Assembly (NCBI RefSeq): GCF_021654775.1
Contig: NZ_AP025343.1
Span: 2,261,501-2,325,500 of the forward strand
Reading direction: 5' to 3'
Length of the DNA stretch: 64,000 nt
Origin: Paenibacillus azoreducens
GTDB lineage: Bacteria > Bacillota > Bacilli > Paenibacillales > Paenibacillaceae
Shown here: one piece after another, positions 18,737 to 27,615 of the stretch
Layout: every line of letters starts with the position of its first letter
How positions within the stretch are numbered: position 1 is the stretch's first letter
Notes under the pieces: generated by a model
The model's input: the letters and a program-made list of their open reading frames with translations, nothing else
What the model was told of the DNA's origin: nothing
Database searches by the model: none
Program-made: the position numbers and the translations under genes

Positions 18737-19567
18737 CTACGCCTTGGGGTCGCCAAAAAGGATATCGCATTTTTGTAAGTCTTCATCATATTTGCCGTAT
18801 GTTGTAGCGATCAGTTGATGAAATACGCCATCCAGGCTTTGCTTCAGCAGGGACAGGGCTTTGGCGGTAATGCCGCCGGGAACAGCTACTCTTTCCTGCA
18901 GATCAAGAGGTTTGAAACCTCCTTCCGTCAGCAGCTTGCCCGTTCCAAGGAGCATCTCCCCTGCCAGCGCCGTAATCTCTTCGCGGTTTATGCCTGTGAT
19001 TTCCACGGCCGCATTAACCCATTGTTCAAGGAAGAAGCTGATAAATGCTGGTCCGCAGCTGGAGAAGTCTGAAGAAATCCGCACATAGGATTCATCGATT
19101 TCTGTCGGTTTGCTGATGGAACCCAGCAGCTGTTCAATCAACAGCCTGTCTTTTGGCGTTATACGGGTGCCGTACATGCAAAGCGAGTCTCCGCTAAAGG
19201 TCAAATGCGTAATGCTGGGAATCACCTTGGCGATTTTGCAAATCAGGGCTTCTTCAAGGTGGCGGATCTGAACGGGACTGGTAATGGATACCAAAATCTG
19301 GTCCTGGTTCAGCTTATCCTTGATTTCATCTATTACAACTTTATACTGAAGCGGTTTAACGCATAAAAATATGATGTCGCTATTGCTCACAGTTTCAATA
19401 TTATTGCTGCATACATTAAGTCCGGGGTGACGCTGTGCCAGCAAATTAACCTTGTCTGCAGTACGGTTGCTGGCGAAGATTTGTTCGGGTAAAAGTGCAC
19501 CGGAAGTGATGAAGGCATCGAGCAACACACTTCCCATACTGCCGGTTCCGATAAATCCTACCTTCAT
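18737..19567 (-). CDS. comER: ComER, pyrroline-5-carboxylate reductase-like protein
   Basis: 276 residues related to ProC. The Rossmann start MKVGFIGTGSMGSVL and the family stretch near SSCGPAFISFF and RVAVPGGITAKAL are present. ComER lies divergently upstream of comEA in B. subtilis and does here too. In B. subtilis it is not needed for competence; in other Bacillus a role in sporulation entry was proposed, so the enzymatic role is open. The start at 19567 follows GGAGGGGACCTAT; an upstream in-frame ATG at 19606 lacks an RBS. Confidence 0.92.
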   Translation of the reverse strand: MKVGFIGTGSMGSVLLDAFITSGALLPEQIFASNRTADKVNLLAQRHPGLNVCSNNIETVSNSDIIFLCVKPLQYKVVIDEIKDKLNQDQILVSITSPVQIRHLEEALICKIAKVIPSITHLTFSGDSLCMYGTRITPKDRLLIEQLLGSISKPTEIDESYVRISSDFSSCGPAFISFFLEQWVNAAVEITGINREEITALAGEMLLGTGKLLTEGGFKPLDLQERVAVPGGITAKALSLLKQSLDGVFHQLIATTYGKYDEDLQKCDILFGDPKA

Positions 19568-19710
19568 ATAGGTCCCCTCCTTTCGTGCTTTGCGGTAACG
19601 ACGCAATTCTTCTCCTTAATGTATGCGCATGTGCTTGGCCGCATGACGGCTTTTTCGGCAGCAGGAATGAGAAAGAGAGTCCAATTTTATTGAATAAGGG
19701 GTGTATGTCT

Positions 19711-20358
19711 ATGAAACGTTTAAAGCTGGGGATCAGCGTATGCTGCGCAATCCTGGGAAGTGCGGCGATTTTGCTGTCGGGGATGAAACATGAGGATCCG
19801 GCACATGCATGGCAGCCGCTGAATAATAAACTGGCGGATGCGATGAAGGAGGATGCAGAGCAGGAACTGGGCAAACAAACGGAACACCCGGCTTCCGGCA
19901 GCGGGAAAAACAGCCAAGGAAAAGAAAGGGCAGCGGAGGGGATAAAGGCGGGGCAACCGGCATCACAATCGGCGCAACCGGCACAACCGGACCAAATGAC
20001 ACAACCAACGGAACAACAGCCTCAAGCCCTGCAATCCGTGAAGACGGGATCCATCTCTGCGCCTATAGAGAAGCAGGCACCTGCGCAGGAGCCGATAAGC
20101 CTGCCGGCAAACACCGCCCCGGATCTCAGTGGAACAACTTCTGTGAACGCTGGCGCATCATCCGATTCCAAGATTCATATCAATACGGCCCAAGCCGCCG
20201 AACTGATGAACATTCCCGGCATCGGAGCCAAGAAAGCACAGGCCATTATCGAATACCGCAACGGGCACGGGCCATTCAAAAAGGTAGCGGATTTGGTCAA
20301 GGTCAAAGGGATCGGCCCCAAAATGCTCGAGAAAATGAAACCTTACATAGCGCTTTAG
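19711..20358 (+). CDS. comEA: ComEA, competence DNA receptor
   Basis: 215 residues. An N-terminal hydrophobic anchor (about residues 5-22) is followed by a long flexible linker rich in Q, P, A and S (about 55-130). The C-terminal helix-hairpin-helix pair INTAQAAELMNIPGIG ... VKGIGPKMLEKM binds double-stranded DNA at the outer face of the membrane and hands it to ComEC. I prefer ATG 19711, nine bases after AAGGGG; ATG 19705 is only three bases away. The linker is longer than that in B. subtilis, perhaps to span a thicker wall. Confidence 0.93.
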   Translation: MKRLKLGISVCCAILGSAAILLSGMKHEDPAHAWQPLNNKLADAMKEDAEQELGKQTEHPASGSGKNSQGKERAAEGIKAGQPASQSAQPAQPDQMTQPTEQQPQALQSVKTGSISAPIEKQAPAQEPISLPANTAPDLSGTTSVNAGASSDSKIHINTAQAAELMNIPGIGAKKAQAIIEYRNGHGPFKKVADLVKVKGIGPKMLEKMKPYIAL

Positions 20359-20413
20359 CCTCAGTCGTATGTTACAATGTTAACAACCATTCTACGAAAA
20401 CAGGTGATTTGAC

Positions 20414-20932
20414 GTGAAGGAAGCAAAACGCAAAGATTGGGACACTTATTTTATGGACATCGCGTATATGGTTTCCACGCGTTCACGCTGTCCACGCAGA
20501 CATGTCGGAGCCGTGCTGGTGCAAGGTAAAAAACTGCTGGGTACCGCATACAACGGTGCGCCGATGGGCGTTCCGGATTGCTCCGAGGCAGGCTGCATGA
20601 TCGCTGAAGAAATCGAAATGATAGAGCATGACGGCAAGCAGGAAATGGTTAAAAAGCAGCGGTGCGTGCGAACCATTCATGCCGAGCAGAATTTGCTGCT
20701 CTTCACCGACCGGATTGACCGGGAAGGCAGCTCCGTTTATGTGACGGACGAGCCCTGCTGGACCTGTGCGAATATGCTCGCTAACAGCGGCGTAACGGAA
20801 ATTGTGTACCATCGTCCTTATCCGAAGGATTCGGATAAGGTGAAGGAGATGATGAAGCAGAAGGGGATTATATTCCGCGGACTTGACTCGTACGAGCCGC
20901 CGCGCGAAACCGTCATGGTTGTCTCTGACTGA
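20414..20932 (+). CDS. comEB: ComEB, dCMP deaminase family protein
   Basis: 172 residues with the zinc deaminase motifs HAEQNLLLF (HxE) and PCWTCANML (PCxxC), plus an inserted Cys/His pair (CPRRHVG, SEAGCM) typical of dCMP deaminases. It converts dCMP to dUMP; its place in the comE operon is conserved, though its role in uptake is not clear. Translation starts with GTG 20414 after ACAGGTGA. A strong terminator follows it, so comEC must be partly transcribed by read-through or its own promoter. Confidence 0.95.
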   Translation: MKEAKRKDWDTYFMDIAYMVSTRSRCPRRHVGAVLVQGKKLLGTAYNGAPMGVPDCSEAGCMIAEEIEMIEHDGKQEMVKKQRCVRTIHAEQNLLLFTDRIDREGSSVYVTDEPCWTCANMLANSGVTEIVYHRPYPKDSDKVKEMMKQKGIIFRGLDSYEPPRETVMVVSD

Positions 20933-20958
20933 TTGGAATCATAAGGAACCGGGGAAGG

Positions 20959-21001
20959 ACCTCTGCCCAATGCGGTAATGACCGCAGGCAGAGGTTTTTT
21001 T
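20959..21001 (+). terminator. terminator between comEB and comEC
   Basis: CCTCTGCC and GGCAGAGG arms enclose an inner TGCGGTAATGACCGCA hairpin, followed by eight T residues. This is a strong intrinsic terminator inside the comE cluster. Confidence 0.85.
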
Positions 21002-21054
21002 GTTTGCGGTGTCAGAAAATTCACTTTCTATAAAATAGCTAGGGGGGATTGGCC

Positions 21055-23706
21055 GTGAAGGGAAGGCCGTTGATTGTTTGGACGGTAGGTTGGCTGGCGG
21101 GGGCAAGCCTTGCTTATACATTTTCCGGGCTTCATTTATATCTGGTATGGACCGGTGTGACGCTGCTGCTTGTGATTCCTGTTTTGCTGCAGCGCACACT
21201 TCTTAGAACGATGCTGATTTTATGGCTGGCTTTGACGATGTCCGGGATATACTGGACGTGGAATGACGCACGGAACGTGACGGAGCTGCCGCAAGCATTG
21301 GCCGTGGATGGCACTCTATTGCACGGATCGATGCTGCAGGTTGAAGGGGTGATCGTTACGCAGGTTGATGTCGATGGAGACCGAGCGGATATGCAGGTCA
21401 GGCTGCAGCAAGTTAAGATGATGGACTCCGCAGGTTCCGGCGGGGCTTCCCCGGTATCGCGAAGCCTGGGGGAACGGGTAATGGTGCAGGTCAAGCTTCT
21501 CGCCAAGGACCAGCAAACCGAAGCGGCAAAATGGCAGCGCGGCGACCGTATCAAGCTCAGCGGCATGATCGAATATCCTTCCACCGCCCGTAATTTCGGC
21601 GGATTTGATTATGCCGCTTTTTTGCGCACCCAGCATATCCACTGGATATATAAGGTGAACGGGATACGGAATGCGGAAGTTTCACCCGGATCCCCTTGGG
21701 GTCCGCTTACCGTTCTGCGCTGGAATGACCGTCTTCGCACCGTACTTGGGGATAAAATCGAGCAAATATTTCAAGAACCTCATGCCGGGTATATGAAGGG
21801 GCTTCTCATTGGTATGAAGGATGATATCGATCCTGAAACCTATTCGCAATTTTCCCAGTTGGGGCTCACGCATATTCTGGCGATCTCCGGCATGCATGTC
21901 GCGGTTTACGTCGGAAGTCTTTTATTTATGTTGTCCTTGTTCAAAGTCAGCCGCGAAAGGTCTTTGCTTGTCGTCATGTTATTGATCCCGCTGTACGTGC
22001 TTTTGTCCGGCGTAAGTCCCTCCGTTGTGCGAGCGGGCATCATGAGCATCATCGGCCTCTATGCCGCCAGGAAAGGCTGGCTGAAGGACGGCTTGAATGT
22101 GTTGGCGGCAGCCGCTCTGCTCATGACGCTGTGGAATCCCTATTATTTACTGAATGTCAGCTTTCAATTGTCATTCTTGGTTACAGCCGGGCTGATGATT
22201 TACATTCCGCTTATGAATCCGCTTCTTCGTTTTCTACCCAAACGGATAGCCGCGGCAGCCGGGGTGACACTGGTGGCGCAGCTGGTTTCGTTTCCGCTTA
22301 CGATTTATTATTTCAATCAGTTTTCCCTGCTGTCGTTTACAGCCAATTTTGCATTGGTGCCGCTAATTACCCTTTTTACGCTTCCGTTCGGAGCGGGGGC
22401 GCTGATTCTCGGTTTGATCTGGCTTAAGGCCGGGAAAATGGCCGGCTGGCTCATTGAACTTCAGAATGATGTTATCTTCAAGCTGATCCGTTTTATGAAC
22501 GGTTATCCGCAGTTTGTGATGATTTGGAAATCGCCTTCTCTGATATGGATCATCGCTTATTTTATCTTGTTATATCTGCTGCTGTATTTGGCCGGCAAGC
22601 TGATGGGGGATCGTAAAACGCGGCTGCCGATTCAGCGCGAAGCGGACGAAACAGCGGAACTTGACGGGATCCGCAAGGTAACCTCTGGAAAAAAACTTAC
22701 TTTAGCCGCGAATAGAACAAGGGCTGCATTTGTGGGGATTATGCTTGGCTTTATTTTTCTGTTATATTGGGAATACCGACCGGCATCCTATTATGGGGCG
22801 GGACTGGTCCAGTTTTTGGATGTTGGTCAGGGAGACGGCATTTTGATCACTACGCCCGAAGGACGAAATATCTTGGTGGATGGAGGGGGAACCGTAAGCT
22901 TTCGCAGACCCCAGGATGCATGGAAGGAGCGTAAAAAGCCTTTTGAAGTTGGGGCAAAGGTTGTTGTGCCCCTTCTGAAGCAGCGAGGAGTTCATCATTT
23001 GGATGCGGTTATCGTCACGCATGCTGATCAGGATCATGCCGGCGGACTTCAGGCCGTCTTGGAACAGATTCCTGTAAAGGCCTTTATGTTTAACGGAACT
23101 TTGAGCGGTACGAAAGCTTTTGAAAAGTTGATGAAAACGGCACTTGGCCGGAACATCCCCGTTTATGCGGTTCATCAAGGCATGAAGCTGCAGCCGGACA
23201 AGCATACGGAAATGATGTTTATAGCACCGGAATCGGAAGCGGTGGAACAGGAAGAAGTGCCGATCGTGAAGGATCAAAACCATATTTCCGTTGCTTTCCT
23301 GCTGACCATGAACGGCGCCAGGCTGCTGTTTACGGGCGATATGGACAAGGCCGCCGAAGAGAATATACTGAGCCTTGCGGATTCGCGTCAAGCCGGGGCG
23401 GTTCAGGGGGTGTCCGGAGCCGGAGCATTCGTACTGCCGGAGGGCGGTATCGATGTCTTAAAAATCGCCCATCATGGCAGTAAATCATCCAGCGGGGACA
23501 GCTGGCTTGATTATTGGAGACCCAAAGCTGCAGTGATTTCAGCGGGTGTGAACAATTTATACGGTCATCCGCATGCGGAGGTCATGCAGCGGATCGAAGA
23601 TCAGGGGTCCGAACTGTATCGGACGGATCGAAGCGGTGAGGTTCAGATGCTCATTCGTCCGGGAGGGATCCAAATCCGCTGCATGTTGAACCCGACTGGA
23701 GAATAG
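21055..23706 (+). CDS. comEC: ComEC/Rec2 DNA uptake channel
   Basis: 883 residues. An N-terminal membrane/OB region (DUF4131) is followed by the competence domain with about eight helices containing the hallmark LTHILAISGMHVAVYVG (about residue 270). A C-terminal metallo-beta-lactamase domain has VGQGDGILI, THADQDHAGG and HHGSKSSSG, which may degrade the non-transported strand. GTG 21055 fits the AGGGGGGA box at 21041-21048 (six bases); the in-frame TTG 21049 abuts it. Confidence 0.96.
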   Translation: MKGRPLIVWTVGWLAGASLAYTFSGLHLYLVWTGVTLLLVIPVLLQRTLLRTMLILWLALTMSGIYWTWNDARNVTELPQALAVDGTLLHGSMLQVEGVIVTQVDVDGDRADMQVRLQQVKMMDSAGSGGASPVSRSLGERVMVQVKLLAKDQQTEAAKWQRGDRIKLSGMIEYPSTARNFGGFDYAAFLRTQHIHWIYKVNGIRNAEVSPGSPWGPLTVLRWNDRLRTVLGDKIEQIFQEPHAGYMKGLLIGMKDDIDPETYSQFSQLGLTHILAISGMHVAVYVGSLLFMLSLFKVSRERSLLVVMLLIPLYVLLSGVSPSVVRAGIMSIIGLYAARKGWLKDGLNVLAAAALLMTLWNPYYLLNVSFQLSFLVTAGLMIYIPLMNPLLRFLPKRIAAAAGVTLVAQLVSFPLTIYYFNQFSLLSFTANFALVPLITLFTLPFGAGALILGLIWLKAGKMAGWLIELQNDVIFKLIRFMNGYPQFVMIWKSPSLIWIIAYFILLYLLLYLAGKLMGDRKTRLPIQREADETAELDGIRKVTSGKKLTLAANRTRAAFVGIMLGFIFLLYWEYRPASYYGAGLVQFLDVGQGDGILITTPEGRNILVDGGGTVSFRRPQDAWKERKKPFEVGAKVVVPLLKQRGVHHLDAVIVTHADQDHAGGLQAVLEQIPVKAFMFNGTLSGTKAFEKLMKTALGRNIPVYAVHQGMKLQPDKHTEMMFIAPESEAVEQEEVPIVKDQNHISVAFLLTMNGARLLFTGDMDKAAEENILSLADSRQAGAVQGVSGAGAFVLPEGGIDVLKIAHHGSKSSSGDSWLDYWRPKAAVISAGVNNLYGHPHAEVMQRIEDQGSELYRTDRSGEVQMLIRPGGIQIRCMLNPTGE

Positions 23707-23778
23707 AAACGGTGACGAGATGATATAACCGCTTGGTGACCCGTTGTATTTCGACTGGCCGGTATAAAAGTTTAAATG

Positions 23779-23890
23779 TAAGAAAAACGTCTATCGACGT
23801 ACTCTCTAAGAACACAGACCGCTTTTAGCGGATGTTTTTCTTGCGATATAAGGAAGCTGAGGCTCCGAAACTTATACTTTCTTATATCTT
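23779..23890 (+). repeat. double-hairpin repeat family 1, copy B
   Basis: Hairpin 1 pairs TAAGAAAAACGTC (23779) with GATGTTTTTCTT (23831-23842), with inner hairpins CGTCTATCGACG and CCGCTTTTAGCGG. After GC, hairpin 2 pairs GATATAAGGA (23845) with TTCTTATATC, loop core GAAACTTATACTT. Confidence 0.85.
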
Positions 23891-24015
23891 AAAAAAATGT
23901 GTAATCGGATTACAATGACTGCCGAATTATTCATGATGACGGGTTCACTAGAATTTGGTATTCTTAATTGGGGTTTACCACTCTCATGGGAGGCCCGAAG
24001 TTACCCTTGCGTACA

Positions 24016-24134
24016 TAAGAAAAACGTTTATCGACGTACTTCTATGAAGCCAGACCGCATTCAGCGGTGATTTTTCTTGCGATTATAGAATGCTTAAGCT
24101 CCGCTTGAAACTTATGAATTCTATAATCATAAGA
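24016..24134 (+). repeat. double-hairpin repeat family 1, copy C
   Basis: Hairpin 1 is almost the same as in copy B (TAAGAAAAACGTTTATCGACG ... GATTTTTCTT split by CAGACCGC). Hairpin 2 uses different bases, GATTATAGAAT with ATTCTATAATC, so pairing is kept while sequence changes. Loop core GAAACTTATGAATT. Confidence 0.85.
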
Positions 24135-24286
24135 TACACAAGGTCTTATGAATGAATACGGAAAATTTGGTGGACGTACCTCGCGGAAAAAGCGGGGGAT
24201 GTTCGGGTGTTTCGCATGTGATTAAGAAGGTTCGGTTCTTGCTGGAAGCCGATAAAATTTTTAATCCAAAAAAAAAGGTTACAATT

Positions 24287-24313
24287 TGCAACAATTTAGC
24301 ACTCTTGCACGTC
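24287..24313 (+). promoter_or_regulatory. candidate ECF autoregulatory promoter
   Basis: TGCAAC (24287-24292), 17 bases, CGTC (24310-24313) resembles the AAC / CGT(A/C) pattern of ECF promoters. Predicted transcripts would start about 25 bases before the sigma start codon. Confidence 0.4.
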
Positions 24314-24343
24314 TGTAAGATTGCAGGGAGAGGGGGATCCTTT

Positions 24344-24892
24344 GTGGTAGAGCAGGGACTCATCAGAGCCGCTCAATCGGGCGATCGCGACGCTCTAATC
24401 ACCCTATTAAGAGAAATTGAGCATCAAGTATACCGCACAGCCTATTATATTTTGAATGATGAACAGGATGCGATGGATGCTTCCCAGGAAGCATTGATTC
24501 GAATCTACACTAAAATTGGTTCCTATGAGGAAAAGGCGCAGTTTAAAACATGGGTTCAACGGATCGTAACGAATATTTGCATCGACAAATTCAGGCGGTC
24601 TAAACCAACGGTTTCCATAGATGAGCATGAGCTGGTGTTTCAGGATAAGCAAAATGTGGAACAAGCCGTTATGTCCTCCTATCTGGCTCAGGATATCCAA
24701 GAAGCCATTGAACAGCTGCCGGATCATCATAGAAGCGTCATTGTTCTTCGGTATCTGCAAGATTTTTCCTATAATGAAATCGCTGACTGTCTGAACCTTC
24801 CACTCAACACAGTGAAATCTTATCTGTTCAGGGCCAGACAGCAGCTTCAGAACATGCTTCAAGAGCATCAGAAAGGTGGTGTATCAGGATGA
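24344..24892 (+). CDS. ECF-type RNA polymerase sigma factor (SigW-like)
   Basis: 182 residues with region 2 (AYYILNDEQDAMDASQEALIRIY and RRIVTNICIDKFRR-like) and region 4 (LPDHHRSVIVLRYLQDFSYNEIADCLN, LNTVKSYLFRARQQL). The start is taken as GTG 24344, six bases after AGGGGGA at 24331-24337; the longer frame upstream is not sigma-like. Its stop overlaps the anti-sigma start, the usual arrangement. The signal it answers to is unknown; SigW-like factors respond to envelope stress. Confidence 0.9.
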   Translation: MVEQGLIRAAQSGDRDALITLLREIEHQVYRTAYYILNDEQDAMDASQEALIRIYTKIGSYEEKAQFKTWVQRIVTNICIDKFRRSKPTVSIDEHELVFQDKQNVEQAVMSSYLAQDIQEAIEQLPDHHRSVIVLRYLQDFSYNEIADCLNLPLNTVKSYLFRARQQLQNMLQEHQKGGVSG

Positions 24893-26181
24893 ATTGTTCA
24901 GAGGTGGTGGAGTGGATGCACCGTTATTTGGATTATGATTTAAGCGAGGAAGAGACCGTTCAACTCTATGAGCATTTAAAACAGTGTCCTGAATGTGCGG
25001 AAACCTTTCGAATGCTGAAATCATTATCCAGAGATCTTGAAGACCTTCCCAAAGTTACGCCAAAATTCAGCATTGTCGACGCTATCATGCCCCAGCTTGA
25101 TGCGATAGATCAGGCGCAGCAGGAAAAGAGCGCCTCGCGCGAGGAAGCACCAGCAGAGATGGTGCCTGTACCTGTACGTCCGGTGCGAACAAGCAAATTC
25201 CGCAATTCCGTAGCCGGACGCACGGTTATGGGAGCGGCGGCAGCCGTAATTATTTTGGGAGTTGCGATATATAATTATCCTCCTAAGCATTTGTCAACCG
25301 CTGAAGAGCCTGCCTATAAAGCGGCAGAGCAAAAAAACGCCGATAGCGCGGCGTCCAAATCTTCAAGCGGAGGCGTCCAAGGAAGTGGCGGAGATCAACA
25401 GACTGTCGAACCTAAGCAAGAACTCTACAGCAACGATACTTCTGCCCCGGATGCTCCTTCCGAGGGAACTGCTGGCAGCAACGAGAAAGTGTTGGAGCCG
25501 GAACCTCCTGCGGATCAGGAACTCAAAACGCTTCCGCCGACTACGGAGACTCCTACAAGCAAAGCGGATGAGAAGCCATTGACCCGCAGCGTAGAAGAAG
25601 GTAAAGTCGATAAAAAGGCTGCGAATAACAAAAACACGACTCCAGAAACTCCGGCTGCAAATGATTCCGGCACTTCGGTGCAATCGAGCAGCCCGAGCAA
25701 GGACGCTCCGGCGGCGGATGCTTCCGCTCAGGATAAAGCGGTAAACGGGGGCATTTCCGGCAGCAATGCCGGCGAAACTCCAGAGAGCAGCAGCAATAAC
25801 AACAATAGCGGCGGCGGCTATCGGAATAACATCATGGCGGAAATCCCTACGGAAGGTAAGGGGAATAAAGTTCAGGAACATACCCCCAAGGATGATACAA
25901 CTTCCATGGGAATCACTTCGACCACTGCACCGCCGACCCAAGTCAACTCGCCTGACGGTAAATATGCTGCTTCTGTAGAGGATAACAAGTTGGTCATCTA
26001 CAGCATATCGGACAGCGACGGCCAGAAGAAATCGGTCAAGACAATTGACCTTTCAGGCAGTTGGGTATCCGGAGTTTGGTCTGCGGACAGCACTGTCTTT
26101 ACGTATCAAACTTCGGATAATCAGGGAGCCACTACAAGCAAAACGGTCCGGGTTGAAAGCCCGGATAATGCAAACCCTTAA
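24889..26181 (+). CDS. membrane anti-sigma factor with zinc-finger (ZAS) domain and beta-rich C-terminus
   Basis: 430 residues. The cytosolic N-terminus has the ZAS motif H29-x3-C33-x2-C36 with an early C3. One membrane helix lies at about 111-129. The external part is a very long Ser/Ala/Asn/Pro/Glu-rich region (about 135-345), and a C-terminal segment of about 70 residues has SPDGKYAASVEDNKLVIYSI and GVWSADSTVFTYQT, which look like blades of a WD40/TolB-type propeller. It should hold the preceding sigma factor at the membrane. The propeller-like tail is unusual and may sense something at the wall. Confidence 0.85.
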   Translation: MNCSEVVEWMHRYLDYDLSEEETVQLYEHLKQCPECAETFRMLKSLSRDLEDLPKVTPKFSIVDAIMPQLDAIDQAQQEKSASREEAPAEMVPVPVRPVRTSKFRNSVAGRTVMGAAAAVIILGVAIYNYPPKHLSTAEEPAYKAAEQKNADSAASKSSSGGVQGSGGDQQTVEPKQELYSNDTSAPDAPSEGTAGSNEKVLEPEPPADQELKTLPPTTETPTSKADEKPLTRSVEEGKVDKKAANNKNTTPETPAANDSGTSVQSSSPSKDAPAADASAQDKAVNGGISGSNAGETPESSSNNNNSGGGYRNNIMAEIPTEGKGNKVQEHTPKDDTTSMGITSTTAPPTQVNSPDGKYAASVEDNKLVIYSISDSDGQKKSVKTIDLSGSWVSGVWSADSTVFTYQTSDNQGATTSKTVRVESPDNANP

Positions 26182-26186
26182 AAAAC

Positions 26187-26242
26187 ACCCCAAAAAGTGG
26201 CGTGAAGCTTTGAAGCAACACCGATTACTTTTCGGGGACCCC
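26187..26242 (-). repeat. hairpin repeat family 2, inverted diverged copy
   Basis: ACCCCAAAAAGTGG at the left pairs with ACTTTTCGGGG at the right; read on the minus strand it follows the family-2 order (GGGGTCCCCG start, TCG..GC loop segments). It begins five bases past the anti-sigma stop and could terminate it. Confidence 0.55.
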
Positions 26243-26441
26243 GGGAACAAAACCGGGAAATGCTGCGGAGTACATCTACAGATTACAAAAAAGGAAACCA
26301 CCGGGGTCTGCAGTTTGCACATTTTCGGGAGATATGGAATAGGATAATACGGTTAGAGTTGAACCAGAATCGTCGTATGACCACTGGCGGCAAAGTTTCT
26401 AGAGCTTTGCGGGTGCCGGTGTTTATCATAGATGAGCTGGG

Positions 26442-26484
26442 ACAGAAAGGCCTTCCTTGCCGGGAGGCCTTTCTGTTTGGTTTG
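26442..26484 (+). terminator. intrinsic terminator upstream of holA
   Basis: ACAGAAAGGCC and GGCCTTTCTGT are perfect arms with a CTTGCCGG-type loop, followed by a T-rich TTGGTTTG. Confidence 0.7.
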
Positions 26485-26564
26485 CCCCGCTGGCGATTTT
26501 TGATAATATATAAAAGTGCAGGCCCAATTGAGCAGGGCTACATAGATGAAAAGGGGGCCTAAGC

Positions 26565-27584
26565 ATGGACGTGAAAGCCGCAATCAAGGCGGTCAAGCAG
26601 GGCCAAATCTCGCCAGTCTATTTGCTGTACGGAACGGAAAAATACCAAATGAACGAATTTGTCTCCTTGCTTGTGGAACAAACGATTTCCAAGGAAGAGC
26701 GCGATTTTGCTTTGGTTCATTACGATCTGGCTGAAACGCCGCTGCAGGAAGTTATTGAAGAAGCAGAGATGCTGCCTTTTATGGTGCCGCGCAAACTGAT
26801 TCTGGTTCAGGATGCCGCCGTGTTCACGGCAGGCAAAGACTATGCCAAGGTGGAACACCGCGTAGAGTCGCTGCTTGAATATATGAAAAATCCGGCCGAA
26901 TACAGCGTGCTTGTATTTATGGTCAATCAAGAAAAACTTGATGAGCGTAAAAAAGTAGTAAAAGCTATTAAAAGCGATGGCATGCTGCTGTCGTTTATGC
27001 CGCTTGGCAGTGAGGATCTATTGAAATGGGTTGGCAAAAAAGCCAAAGAACATGGTTGTGCGCTGGAGGAAGGGGCTGCCGAAATCATTATTCGCAATGC
27101 CGGAACACAGCTGCAAACCTTGGCTGCTGAAATCGACAAACTTTGCCTCTATGCTGGCCGGGGCGGAGTAATCCGCGCTGAAACGGCGGACCAATTGATT
27201 GCACGCAGCATGGAACAAAATGTGTTCGCCCTCGTAGAGGATATTGCGAATCTGCGGATTGACCGGGCGCTCGCGATTTTTTACGAGCTGCTAAAGCAGA
27301 AGGAAGAGCCGATCAAGATCGCTGCCCTAATCGCCAGACAATTCCGCATCATTCTTCAAGTCAAGGATTTGGCTGGTCAAAGCTATTCCCAGCACCAAAT
27401 CGCCTCCCAGCTTGGGCTTCATCCCTATGCGGTCAAAATTGCCGGGGAACAAGCCCGGAAATTTCAGGCTGCGCAGCTCAAACAGATTTTAAGCAGACTG
27501 GGCACTTTGGATTATGAAATGAAAACAGGCGCAATTGATAAAGTGCTCGGACTGGAGCTTTTCCTGCTCAAATTGGCGGCTTGA
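26565..27584 (+). CDS. holA: DNA polymerase III delta subunit
   Basis: 339 residues of the HolA (YqeN) family, the clamp-loader subunit that opens the beta clamp. N-terminal segment SPVYLLYGTEKYQMNEFV, then LPFMVPRKLILVQDA and the C-terminal HPYAVKIAGEQARKF are typical. It follows comEC in B. subtilis; here the sigma/anti-sigma pair is inserted between them. RBS AAAAGGGGGCC. Confidence 0.96.
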   Translation: MDVKAAIKAVKQGQISPVYLLYGTEKYQMNEFVSLLVEQTISKEERDFALVHYDLAETPLQEVIEEAEMLPFMVPRKLILVQDAAVFTAGKDYAKVEHRVESLLEYMKNPAEYSVLVFMVNQEKLDERKKVVKAIKSDGMLLSFMPLGSEDLLKWVGKKAKEHGCALEEGAAEIIIRNAGTQLQTLAAEIDKLCLYAGRGGVIRAETADQLIARSMEQNVFALVEDIANLRIDRALAIFYELLKQKEEPIKIAALIARQFRIILQVKDLAGQSYSQHQIASQLGLHPYAVKIAGEQARKFQAAQLKQILSRLGTLDYEMKTGAIDKVLGLELFLLKLAA

Positions 27585-27615
27585 TAAAAATCTATTTGAT
27601 GAAGCATTTATGAAG

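Larger units (their letters stand above)
23707..24343. other. intergenic region with two family-1 double-hairpin repeats
   Basis: No gene is visible in 637 bases between comEC and the sigma gene. Two + strand copies of repeat family 1 (23779-23890, 24016-24134) occupy over a third. An open frame extends upstream of the sigma gene from 24152 but has no RBS and no family-like sequence. A candidate ECF promoter ends the region. Confidence 0.6.
26182..26564. other. intergenic region with a family-2 hairpin and a terminator
   Basis: No gene is visible. An inverted, diverged family-2 hairpin (26187-26242) follows the anti-sigma stop by five bases. A smaller hairpin GCAAAGTTTCTAGAGCTTTGC lies near 26390-26410, then a terminator (26442-26484). 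No clear holA promoter was found. Confidence 0.5.

Noticed and set aside
19585..19710. longer N-terminus for ComEA
   Set aside because: The extension has no RBS and would put 42 residues before a normal signal anchor; it overlaps the divergent comER promoter region.
23779..24134. two hairpin repeats considered as known riboswitches
   Set aside because: No match to cores I can recall (T-box, SAM, c-di-GMP, TPP and others); copies also lie antisense to neighbouring genes.
24152..24343. 64-codon N-terminal extension of the ECF sigma factor
   Set aside because: The extension is not sigma-like and covers the candidate promoter; GTG 24344 has a good RBS and gives a normal length.
26260..26562. 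100-codon frame between the anti-sigma gene and holA
   Set aside because: It contains the terminator hairpin and lacks an RBS or family resemblance.
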